Below are positions 32,346 to 41,045 of a stretch of 50,335 bases of DNA, piece after piece. The notes beneath the pieces are model-generated. The model saw only the letters and a list, made by a program, of their open reading frames with translations, was not told the DNA's origin and did not search any database. The stretch lies in contig MNYQ01000211.1 in NCBI GenBank assembly GCA_001873185.1, positions 1-50,335 on the forward strand, in the 5' to 3' direction. Within the stretch, counting starts at the first letter, position 1. Every line of letters starts with the position of its first letter. This DNA comes from Ignavibacteria bacterium CG2_30_36_16 (lineage in GTDB: Bacteria > Bacteroidota > Ignavibacteria > Ignavibacteriales > Ignavibacteriaceae). The position numbers were made by a program, and so were the translations under genes.

Positions 32346-32786
32346 TTAAAAACTTAATATTTCTGGTTTCTGTGCTTCGTGTGGATGCTTTTCGTCGGAA
32401 TAAACTTTTAATTTTTTGATAAGTTTTTTACCTAGCCTGGTTTTAGGCAGCATACCTTTTACGGCATTTTCAATCACAAATTCAGGCTTTTTAGCAATTA
32501 TGTCTCCAAAACTTCTTACCTTCAAACCTCCCGGATATCCGGAATGATGTGCGTAAGTCTTCATCTGTTCTCTTTTGCCTGTCATCTTCACCTGCTTGGC
32601 ATTAATGACAATAACAAAATCGCCGGTATCCATGTTAGGTGTAAATAAGGCTTTGTTTTTCCCACGAATTACTCTGGCAACCCGTGTAGCAAGACGTCCT
32701 AAAACCTGGTCTTTTGCATCAACAACGAACCACTTTCTGTCAGCGTCTTCAGCTTTAATAAATCTTGTTAATTTCTCTTGCTTCAC
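32346..32786 (-). CDS. rplM: 50S ribosomal protein L13
   Basis: WFVVDAKDQVLGRLATRVARVIRGKNK; HPHEAQKPEIL. Confidence 0.97.
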   Translation of the reverse strand: MKQEKLTRFIKAEDADRKWFVVDAKDQVLGRLATRVARVIRGKNKALFTPNMDTGDFVIVINAKQVKMTGKREQMKTYAHHSGYPGGLKVRSFGDIIAKKPEFVIENAVKGMLPKTRLGKKLIKKLKVYSDEKHPHEAQKPEILSF

Positions 32787-33268
32787 AATTAATTTCCTCC
32801 GAAACCGATAAACTTTTTAATAAAGAGACTAAAAATAATCTTATGAAGATAGAAAGTCAAGAAAAGCACAATTAAATGACTCATGAGAATTCTTTTGTAA
32901 TTAATAATACCATTTTATTACAAAATTAAAGAATTTTGAAAAGGTGGCTGATTAAAACCTTAAAAAAAATTGTAAGTACAAATTCGATTCGGTTTACTCT
33001 TTTGGGCAGAATTTTAAGCTGTGATAATGTGTAGAAAGTATAACGTAAAATTTTCTATAGAGGTTAGTGATTACACCGGGGAAATAATTGAATCGCATGA
33101 ATGCATGAAAGTACATTCGACAATGTTCCTAAATTAATCATTTAATCTTCGAGCTAACGGATTGATAGCCTTTCGATAATTTATAGGTAACATGTAATAA
33201 TATTTTTCTTTTAATAAAAATACTATTAGGTAATAAATCACATGCCAAGTTTTGCGCTATGTGTGTTA

Positions 33269-34003
33269 TCAAAAAAGCTGGCTACCGAATTTAAAAGTCT
33301 TAATCATGCCGAAAAACTCTTTTTGAAACATCATAAAATTTTCCCGACCGTTCACTATCAGTTTAAGACTAAAATCTTCTTTCTCCTCTGTTCTGAAATA
33401 AAAAACTTGTGACACTTGCCCGGCTAATTCTTCAGGCTGATTATAATAGGCTTTATAATATTTTGTTTGCAGCGTGTCCGTAAATCTTTTGGGATTAAAT
33501 AAATATTTTTCCTTTACTTCCAAAAAGACATAGGGAGGAGCGTCATATTTTTTACTTGTAGACCAGAATGTAACCGCGTCTAATTTACCTTTAACATTTT
33601 GATCCATAAACGTCCAGCCTGCCGGATACTTAATTCTAACATTCCGTGTCGGTTCACTATAAGTTTGATTAAGTAAAGATGTATCAGCTTCCGAAGGATT
33701 TAAGGAATAATAAACAAGTGATGATTCTTTTTCTTTCTGTTTTTCTACCAGAGGCTCTTCTTCCATTATTTTATCCTTTGTTTCAGTAGTTGACTCTTCG
33801 TTAACAACTTTATTAGAATTTTCATCCGATTCAAATTGCTGAAGTTCAAGCATTATGGAGGCGGAACGCGGCGCCTCATATAAAAAGCTTACAAAAAATC
33901 CGCTCAACAAAAAGATAAAAAAATGAATAAACAACGAGATGATTAATCCAAGCGCTGGAAATCCATCCTTTCTACTTTTTATTTTAAGTTCTTCAATATT
34001 CAA
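33269..34003 (-). CDS. Hypothetical single-TM protein (TonB-like N-terminal topology)
   Basis: One N-terminal TM helix followed by acidic linker (EESTTETKDKIMEEEPLVEKQKEKESS) and a folded C-terminal domain. Confidence 0.6.
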   Translation of the reverse strand: MNIEELKIKSRKDGFPALGLIISLFIHFFIFLLSGFFVSFLYEAPRSASIMLELQQFESDENSNKVVNEESTTETKDKIMEEEPLVEKQKEKESSLVYYSLNPSEADTSLLNQTYSEPTRNVRIKYPAGWTFMDQNVKGKLDAVTFWSTSKKYDAPPYVFLEVKEKYLFNPKRFTDTLQTKYYKAYYNQPEELAGQVSQVFYFRTEEKEDFSLKLIVNGRENFMMFQKEFFGMIKTFKFGSQLF

Positions 34004-34244
34004 AAAATTACTCTTTACTTATACCAATACAGTAGTTAAGAACCGCATTTTTTTTTGACAATTATATCCAACTAAAGAAAAACTAAACTTTGGCAGCATT
34101 TATTTATAGTTAAACAAATCATCAAAATCTTTTCCTTTACTTTGCAATCAGGCTCATCGAAAAATTTTAGTTCAAAAAACATTTGAAGCCTAAATCAAAT
34201 TTACTAATTTTGTCTCTACTTATTAAAAGGACAATAAAGTTTAT

Positions 34245-35279
34245 ATGAAAGTATTAATAACCGGCGGATCCGGCTTTCTCGGTATTAATTTAATTAGGTA
34301 CTTACACTCAAGGGATTATCAAATAGTTTCGCTCGATATCGCCGATTTTGATTATACGGATATGAATGAAAAAATTGAAATAATCAAAGGCGACATTAGA
34401 GACAAGGAAGTTGTAAAAAAAGCGGTTGACTCTTGTAGTATCGTGATTCATACAGCTGCAGCGCTGCCTTTGTACAGCCCCGAAGATATTTTTTCGACCG
34501 ACATAGACGGCACAAGAAATTTAATTGAAGCATCTCATTCGGCGGGAGTAAAAAGGTTTATTCACATTTCATCAACGGCGGTGTATGGAATTCCGGATCA
34601 TCATCCGCTTTTTGAAGATGATAAGCTCGACGGCGTTGGTCCTTATGGAAAAGCAAAAATAAAAGCAGAGGAAGAATGCTCCCGATACCGCAGAAAAATG
34701 TGCGTGCCTATTCTGCGCCCCAAATCATTTATTGGTCCCGAACGTCTTGGCGTTTTCGATCTCCTGTACGATTGGGCAAAAGACGGCAAAGGATTTCCGA
34801 TGATTGGCAGCGGAAAAAACAGATACCAGCTTTTAGATGTGGAGGATTTATGCGAAGCGATTTATCTTTGCATGACTTTGGATGAACAAAATGTTAACGA
34901 TACTTTCAACATCGGGGCAAAAGAGTTTACTACGATGAGAGAAGACTACCAGGCTGTGCTTGATTATGCAGGGCACGGTAAAAAAATTGTTGGACTTCCA
35001 GAAAAACCTATAATCTTTATTCTAAAATTTTTAGAAGCATTAAAGCTTTCGCCACTTTATAAATGGGTTTATGAAACAGCTTCTAAAGATTCATTCGTTT
35101 CTATTGAAAAAGCAGAAAAAGTATTAGGCTATAATCCAAAGTACTCAAACAAAGATGCACTGATAAGGAATTATAAGTGGTACATCGAGCATATCAATGA
35201 GTTTAAGAATTCGAGCGGCATTTCACATCGTGTGCCATGGAAGCAGGGAATACTCCGACTAGCAAAAATGTTTTTTTAA
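34245..35279 (+). CDS. NAD-dependent epimerase/dehydratase (extended SDR)
   Basis: [36 protein letters not shown]. Confidence 0.92.
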   Translation: MKVLITGGSGFLGINLIRYLHSRDYQIVSLDIADFDYTDMNEKIEIIKGDIRDKEVVKKAVDSCSIVIHTAAALPLYSPEDIFSTDIDGTRNLIEASHSAGVKRFIHISSTAVYGIPDHHPLFEDDKLDGVGPYGKAKIKAEEECSRYRRKMCVPILRPKSFIGPERLGVFDLLYDWAKDGKGFPMIGSGKNRYQLLDVEDLCEAIYLCMTLDEQNVNDTFNIGAKEFTTMREDYQAVLDYAGHGKKIVGLPEKPIIFILKFLEALKLSPLYKWVYETASKDSFVSIEKAEKVLGYNPKYSNKDALIRNYKWYIEHINEFKNSSGISHRVPWKQGILRLAKMFF

Positions 35280-35456
35280 CTTAAGGGCAACTTTCATTAA
35301 GAAAGTATTTCTGTCTTTGTCTTGTTTTCGATCCGTACCTTTTGAAAAAGTTCAACTTAAAAAGAGTATAACTTTTCTTATTTCAATAGTATTTGTTTTC
35401 CTCTAATTATTGTTATTTTATTTCCCATAAAAATTAAAATTACAGAAAGAAAAAAT

Positions 35457-36500
35457 ATGGCTACGAAGAAAGATTATTTGAAGGAAACCATTAAGCATAT
35501 TGACATTAAAGAGCATAATGTTATTCCATTAGTTGATGCTATGGGCGGCATGGCTTTTTCGGCGCGAACATTAAACCGAGCAGCAAATATATACAACACA
35601 ATGCTGGGCGATGAAAAATGCAGCATTATTCTAACGCTTGCCGGCAGCCTTTTTAGCGCGGGTTTAAAGAAAGTTGTTTATGACCTCGTTATGAACAATA
35701 TGGTGGATGCAATTGTATCTACCGGCGCAATAATTGTCGATCAGGATTTTTTTGAAGCTCTCGGCTACAAACATTACAAAGGCACTCAGTTTGTAAACGA
35801 CAACGAGATGCGCGAATTGATGATCGATAGAATTTATGATACTTTTATCGACGAAGAAGAATTAAGAATTTGCGATGACACAACAGCAAAAATTGCCGAC
35901 TCGCTTGAACCGCGTCCTTATTCTTCACGCGAATTTATTTATGAAATGGGTAAATACCTAGAAGCGCAGGGCGGACCTAAAGTAGAAGATTCAGTTATAT
36001 GGGCTTGCTATAAAAAGAACGTGCCCATTTTTGTTCCGGCGTTTTCTGATTGTTCAGCAGGCTTTGGATTATTAGTACATCAAACTCAGAACCCGACCCA
36101 TCATGTTTCGATCGATTCTGCTAAAGATTTTTTAGAATTAACTAAAATAAAAATTGCCTGCAAAGAAACGGGTATATTTATGATTGGCGGCGGAGTGCCT
36201 AAAAACTTTACTCAGGATATTGTGGTTGCTGCAGATATTTTACAGGAAGACGCATCAATGCATAAATATGCTGTTCAAATTACTGTTGCCGATGAACGTG
36301 ACGGCGCACTTTCCGGTTCAACATTAAAAGAAGCAAGTTCCTGGGGAAAAGTCGAAACCACTTTTGAGCAGATGGTTTATGCCGAAGCTACGATAGCAAT
36401 GCCGCTCGTTGTCGGCTATGCTTATCACAAGGGCGCTTGGAAAAAAAGGAAAGCTAAAGAATTTCAAAAACTTTATGCTCCGGCTTCTGCAGATGCTTAA
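35457..36500 (+). CDS. Deoxyhypusine synthase family protein
   Basis: LTLAGSLFSAGLKKVVYDLVMNNMVDAIVSTGAIIVDQDF; SCHARGE-like C-term AQ/VQITVADERDGALSGSTLKEASSWGKV retaining the SWGK active-site Lys. Confidence 0.9.
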   Translation: MATKKDYLKETIKHIDIKEHNVIPLVDAMGGMAFSARTLNRAANIYNTMLGDEKCSIILTLAGSLFSAGLKKVVYDLVMNNMVDAIVSTGAIIVDQDFFEALGYKHYKGTQFVNDNEMRELMIDRIYDTFIDEEELRICDDTTAKIADSLEPRPYSSREFIYEMGKYLEAQGGPKVEDSVIWACYKKNVPIFVPAFSDCSAGFGLLVHQTQNPTHHVSIDSAKDFLELTKIKIACKETGIFMIGGGVPKNFTQDIVVAADILQEDASMHKYAVQITVADERDGALSGSTLKEASSWGKVETTFEQMVYAEATIAMPLVVGYAYHKGAWKKRKAKEFQKLYAPASADA

Positions 36501-36533
36501 GTGAGTTTTACGAAAAAAAAGATTAAAAAAAAA

Positions 36534-36561
36534 CCGTCCTAAAAATTTTCTTTTAGGACGG
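36534..36561. terminator. Bidirectional rho-independent terminator
   Basis: ccgtcctaaaa-attttc-ttttaggacgg, T-run on the - strand. Confidence 0.85.
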
Positions 36562-36589
36562 CACATTGTCTCTCTTTAGTTCATGAATC

Positions 36590-37021
36590 TTAAGGAGTGT
36601 ACTTAAAACGCGTTAGGCTTTGCTGCCCGTTCCAATAATAATCATTCACAACTTTCATACGGGGGATGATTCTATTCTTTGAAGATAAGTGAAAATAATC
36701 ATTTCTAATTCCGCTGCCGAAAACATCACCCAAAGAATGCCGCTGAGAATATTTGGCTCGATCATTTCTTTTTACCGGTACATGAATTGGCTGAGCTATG
36801 GCTTCGGTTTTTAACGAAAAAACCTGAGCGGAATAATCTGCTAAAGCAGGAATTTCCGTTCTGACATGAGTAAAATCTTGATTGGCTTTTTCAACTCCGT
36901 CTTCCCCGGAAAAATCTCTTCTTCTTTTCGAGCGGGAAACAATAAATGACACTACTACTAATATAAATCCGCCGGTAGCAACAAAAATTATTGATGTAAA
37001 AATTATACTGTTTAAAGTCAT
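36590..37021 (-). CDS. Hypothetical single-TM protein (start reassigned from 37090)
   Basis: MTLNSIIFTSIIFVATGGFILVVVSFIVSRSKRRRDF; RBS-like aaagga upstream of 37021. Confidence 0.55.
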   Translation of the reverse strand: MTLNSIIFTSIIFVATGGFILVVVSFIVSRSKRRRDFSGEDGVEKANQDFTHVRTEIPALADYSAQVFSLKTEAIAQPIHVPVKRNDRAKYSQRHSLGDVFGSGIRNDYFHLSSKNRIIPRMKVVNDYYWNGQQSLTRFKYTP

Positions 37022-37178
37022 CAATTTATCCTTTGAAAGTTGAAAAAATACTTTTATCTGAGCTGTACTATGCAGATGTTGTGCCATCAAAGAAAGTAAT
37101 GAATTTGTTCTAAAATGAAATTCTGAACCGTTTTACTCTGTATCATTCTAATACTTAAAATCAGAATAGAACAGCGAG

Positions 37179-37489
37179 ATGATTATCAAACTGTTTTTAG
37201 TTACTTTGTTTTTTATCGTGGGATAGTTTAGTCGCTACACAGTGGTTGCACGTTTCATGTTTGATACTGAATTGAAAGGAATTCAATTTGAAGTTAGTGC
37301 AGAAGCAGATTTCCACTCGTTATAAACCTTCGGACATTTTACTTCAAAATATATAAGTATTTTTTCGGTATCGGGGGCGGAATAAATCATCCACCTTTGG
37401 ATGATCCGCATGATGATTTTCCGGATGAAATAATTGAAGCCGGGATAAAACTTTTCGTTAAATTACAAAAGACGTTAATTTGCAATTAA
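37179..37489 (+). pseudogene. Possible decayed small gene
   Basis: MIIKLFLVTLFFIVG*FSRYTVVARFMFDTELKGIQFEVSAEADFHSL* then, in a shifted frame, GIGGGINHPPLDDPHDDFPDEIIEAGIKLFVKLQKTLICN*. Confidence 0.35.
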
Positions 37490-37559
37490 GATTTTAATTT
37501 CTTATTATTTTATAAAGTTTTTTCTAAGACAATAATGTGGTTTATATTTCTGAGGGAAA

Positions 37560-38213
37560 ATGGAACGAACAAATATTTGTCTTTTATCAAAAGATCCTTC
37601 TGTTATTGAAAATATTAATATTTTTTCAATAGATAATCCAACAATTAGAAATTTATATAACTTTGATCGATTTGATTTTGTAGTTGAACATTTATTTAAA
37701 AATTCTTCTGACGTACTTTTATTGGATTGGAAGGAGTATTCAAAAAATATTTTAGCTTCTGCCTCAATTAAATATATTCATGATCGTATCATCGTATTAA
37801 CAAATCAAATTACCTGGGATTCTTTTAAAATTATATTGTTTAACGATATTCGATGTATAATTATAGATAGTGCTCCAAGCGAAATATTCTCACAAACTTT
37901 TAAAATCTTTTTATCAAAGAAATACTTTTGTTTTCTGGGGAGAGAGAGAGATGGACAAGGACTAAATATTGAATTCTTAAAAAAAATCTGCATTCTGTCG
38001 AAAAGAGAATTCGAAATTATAAATTTTATGTTAGAGGGATATGAAAATCAAGAATTAGCAAAAAAGATATTTGTTTCCGTTGGCACCGTTGAGCAGCATA
38101 TTGTTCATATAAGGCAAAAACTTAGGCTCAACACCACGCGGCAACTGATTGTTTTTATATCCCAAAACTATGCTGAAGTTAAATTTTGCTGTAAGATTAG
38201 AAATGTTTCCTGA
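37560..38213 (+). CDS. LuxR-type HTH transcriptional regulator with divergent receiver-like N-terminus
   Basis: LSKREFEIINFMLEGYENQELAKKIFVSVGTVEQHIVHIRQKLRLNTTRQLIVF. Confidence 0.82.
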   Translation: MERTNICLLSKDPSVIENINIFSIDNPTIRNLYNFDRFDFVVEHLFKNSSDVLLLDWKEYSKNILASASIKYIHDRIIVLTNQITWDSFKIILFNDIRCIIIDSAPSEIFSQTFKIFLSKKYFCFLGRERDGQGLNIEFLKKICILSKREFEIINFMLEGYENQELAKKIFVSVGTVEQHIVHIRQKLRLNTTRQLIVFISQNYAEVKFCCKIRNVS

Positions 38214-38232
38214 GAAGAATACTTACCTACCT

Positions 38233-38402
38233 GAAGTTAAGCAAAAATCCTAAAGGGTCGCACCTATGGAGCTTGGTCTGCCTGGCGCGATCTGTTTATA
38301 GAACATAATAAATGATAATCTCCGAAGAGCTCAGTAGGAGCGACCGATCAAGAACGTTTTAGAGTTTAGGAATGATATTTTCCCTGTTTGCATAACATCT
38401 GT
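38233..38402. repeat. Dispersed modular palindromic repeat, copy 1
   Basis: gaagttaagcaaaaatcctaaagggtcgcacctatggagc…agtaggagcgacc…tttccctgtttgcataacatctgt; matches 46065-46311. Confidence 0.85.
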
Positions 38403-38490
38403 CACCTAATTATAGTTAAATTAAGCGATTTTTATTTCATTACGAGGCGAGGCCGAAGCAATCTCATGCCTGTAATCCCGCTATGCGCAT

Positions 38491-38873
38491 AGGCGTCAAC
38501 TTAATTTTATGATTTTTAAGAATATTGTTGATATGAGTTGTAAAAATATGTGAAAACAAACTTCTATTAGCACTTTTTGTTAGTGTTACCTTGTTTGTTT
38601 TTTTTCTAATTGAAACCAATATATCATCCCTAAAGGGATTTTAATTGTTGGTGGTATTTATTGTTATAAATATTTTATCCCTAACAGGATTTAGGATTCA
38701 TAATCCCGGCGGGATGATATGCTTATAGAAAAATGGACAAAAGAAAGAATGAAATCCCTTTAGGGATGACATATGGCAAAGACATGCTTTTGGCATAAAA
38801 TCTTTATTATATTCTAAAATTAAAACAATTGTATCAATTTTGATTGGAAAGAATAAACGTTAAGTTGACGCCT
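38491..38873. mobile_element. 383-bp MITE-like element with 14-bp perfect TIRs (AGGCGTCAACTTAA / TTAAGTTGACGCCT) and ATGCGCAT direct repeats on both sides
   Basis: TIRs 38491-38504 and 38860-38873; candidate 8-bp TSDs at 38483-38490 and 38874-38881; no transposase ORF inside. Confidence 0.65.
38616..38776. repeat. Inner palindromic repeat (atcatccctaaagggatt … aatccctttagggatgac)
   Basis: Inverted copies at 38621-38640 and 38753-38770, with related 'atccctaacaggat' and 'aatcccggcgggatgat' modules between. Confidence 0.8.
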
Positions 38874-39034
38874 ATGCGCATTGCGTGATCGGGTACTCGC
38901 AATGACATTAACGAGAGACGTTATAGAAAGAATCGCTCAATTTAGATTATAATTATAAGTTTCTTATATAGCATAATCTTTTTTATTTATTTATATTTTT
39001 ATCAGTTATTATATTTTCAGGGAAGATAAATAAA

Positions 39035-39697
39035 GTGCAACTATTACAAAAACTTGTTATCAATCAAAACTTAATCACCCGTGGTTTTGTTGGTGCATTA
39101 TTCACGATAATAAGTTTGGGAATAATAGTTAATACAATATTAATGATCCCATTGATCGAACGTTCATTTAATGAAATTTATAAGACAAGTTACTCCGAGG
39201 AATTTTTAATAGAATTCCCGATAGTAATTTATGTACTGATTACTGTATTTACCCAACTATTTTTTCTGTTACTTCACTGTTCTTTTTTCACTTTAATTAA
39301 TCTGTTGCTTATTAATTATTTTAAGGAAACAAAAAAAGGAAACAAAAAGACTATTTTTATTTTCTTTCTAAGTGGAGACCTTTTTTTTCTATTACAAATG
39401 TTTTTCCAAACAGGAATGTTATATATTAATGGAATAGAATCAGTACACGGACCAAATGACTTAATTATATCTTTTGGATTAAATAACATATTAAACAGCG
39501 ATAACTTTTTATTTAATCGGATCACTTACTCAATAACGCCTTTCTCCATTTTATATTTCACATTCATTTATAATCAAAATCTAAATTCATATCTACTAGG
39601 AAAAATGGAAAGCGTTTTAGTATCGGTATTGCTTTTTTTTATTTGGCTGACTATGAAGGTTTGGGATCCTCTTGGCGTAAATGTAAACATATTATAG
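39035..39697 (+). CDS. Hypothetical multi-pass membrane protein (GTG start)
   Basis: 220-aa strongly hydrophobic ORF with ggaaga RBS; multiple predicted TM helices. Confidence 0.65.
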   Translation: MQLLQKLVINQNLITRGFVGALFTIISLGIIVNTILMIPLIERSFNEIYKTSYSEEFLIEFPIVIYVLITVFTQLFFLLLHCSFFTLINLLLINYFKETKKGNKKTIFIFFLSGDLFFLLQMFFQTGMLYINGIESVHGPNDLIISFGLNNILNSDNFLFNRITYSITPFSILYFTFIYNQNLNSYLLGKMESVLVSVLLFFIWLTMKVWDPLGVNVNIL

Positions 39698-39766
39698 TAT
39701 CTATATTTAATGAGGTTTAAATAGGTGCTTAAATAAACAAAACCTCTTCATCTATTAGGAGTTGTT

Positions 39767-39970
39767 ATGCTAAAACAATTTATTCTCCGTTCTTTTATGG
39801 TTTTGATTATTCAGTTTTCGATTTCAGCTGAAATTTTTTCAAAACCAGCATATTGCGAAGAAGCGCTTATAAGATGTAATAAAGCTTGCCAAAGCTATGG
39901 GTGGCCGATGAGTTCAGTTTGCCAAACAGGATGTGGTATTGGCTATCTATATTGTGGAACAGCGCAATAA
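39767..39970 (+). CDS. Small secreted cysteine-rich peptide (67 aa precursor, 6 Cys)
   Basis: RBS taggag; signal peptide MLKQFILRSFMVLIIQFSISAEIFS; mature KPAYCEEALIRCNKACQSYGWPMSSVCQTGCGIGYLYCGTAQ. Confidence 0.75.
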   Translation: MLKQFILRSFMVLIIQFSISAEIFSKPAYCEEALIRCNKACQSYGWPMSSVCQTGCGIGYLYCGTAQ

Positions 39971-39985
39971 ATTTACCTTATCAGA

Positions 39986-40062
39986 ATGCTGCCTGAAAAA
40001 ACAAAAATATGAGGTTATATTTAATTAGCTTTTTTATTTTGCATGTATTTTTCGGGCAGCAT
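39986..40062 (+). promoter_or_regulatory. Large hairpin between peptide gene and downstream operon (attenuator/processing candidate)
   Basis: atgctgcctgaaaaa (39986-40000) pairs with tttttcgggcagcat (40048-40062), 15-bp stem with one U-G. Confidence 0.6.
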
Positions 40063-40076
40063 AATTTTAATATTTT

Positions 40077-41042
40077 ATGCAGCATATTATTATTTGTTTA
40101 TTCGCATTTATTTATCTGTTTGTCTCTGTAAATACTTTTCAAAATAGAATAGTATTACATGAGGTTGCAACCTACGGAGATAAAAACATTCTATTAAATA
40201 TAATGGACGTAATTCCATTTAATTCGAATTCAATATTGGTATGTGATAAATTGGATTACTCTTTTAAATTAATTGAAGAAACAGGAACCATTTCGCATTC
40301 GATAGGAAAACGAGGTAAATCAAAAGGCGATTTTATGGGTCCTGGGAATATAGCTTTTAACCAGGAAAATATAATAGTAGCAGATTTTTCCTCTTCAAGA
40401 ATACAAATGTTCGATAAAAAATTTGAATATATGAAGAAGTTTTATTCTCCGGGTCCTGTATTTGATCTAAATGTTGATAAAAATAAAAACTTCTGGATTG
40501 CATGCTATACAGGGAATAAAAATGAAGGGCTATTTTTATATAATAGATCAGGGAAAAGATTAAAAAATGTAAAACTACGGAATACAACAGGCGATCTTTT
40601 TAAAGACATTTTCACATTTACAATAACAAATTCTAATTACCTCATTATTTGTTACATTGTTCAAAACAAGATAGAAGTTTTAGATTTGAATGGAAATTTT
40701 ATTAATGAATTTGTAATAAAAACGCTGCCCAAATTCGCCAAAGAAAAAGTGATTCAAAAAAATGTTTTTAGTAAAGATTTAATTGCGCCCGAGGGGAATA
40801 TAACGCAAAGTATTGCGTCTGATAGAAAAAACAATATTTACATTCTGGGTGGTGATTATAGTCCTAATCCATTTCGGGATATTTATATTTATGATGTTAA
40901 TGGTAAGTTTATACAAAAAATAGTTTTACCCCAAAAGGCATCATTGATTAACATTAATAAAGAAGATATGCTTTATTCAGTTCATAACAAACGAAGAATA
41001 ATAAAAAAATACAAAATTGATGTGATTTTAGAAAAAAGATAA
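40077..41042 (+). CDS. Secreted/lipid-side 6-bladed beta-propeller protein
   Basis: Signal peptide; repeated propeller blades (GPGNIAFNQENIIVADFSSSRIQMFDKKF, IEVLDLNGNFINEF, IYIYDVNGKFIQKI). Confidence 0.75.
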   Translation: MQHIIICLFAFIYLFVSVNTFQNRIVLHEVATYGDKNILLNIMDVIPFNSNSILVCDKLDYSFKLIEETGTISHSIGKRGKSKGDFMGPGNIAFNQENIIVADFSSSRIQMFDKKFEYMKKFYSPGPVFDLNVDKNKNFWIACYTGNKNEGLFLYNRSGKRLKNVKLRNTTGDLFKDIFTFTITNSNYLIICYIVQNKIEVLDLNGNFINEFVIKTLPKFAKEKVIQKNVFSKDLIAPEGNITQSIASDRKNNIYILGGDYSPNPFRDIYIYDVNGKFIQKIVLPQKASLININKEDMLYSVHNKRRIIKKYKIDVILEKR

Positions 41043-41045
41043 TTT

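Larger units (their letters stand above)
38439..38909. repeat. Outer repeat (attacgaggcgaggccgaagcaatctc … gtactcgcaatgacatta), interrupted by a TIR-flanked element
   Basis: Arms tcattacgag / ctcgcaatga are near-inverted; interior occupied by 38491-38873. Confidence 0.6.

Noticed and set aside
37805-37993. 62-aa antisense ORF within the LuxR regulator as a possible antitoxin
   Set aside because: Antisense shadow in AT-rich coding DNA, no supporting features.
38233-38909. CRISPR array
   Set aside because: Repeats are few, unequal, palindromic and not regularly spaced; no cas genes nearby.
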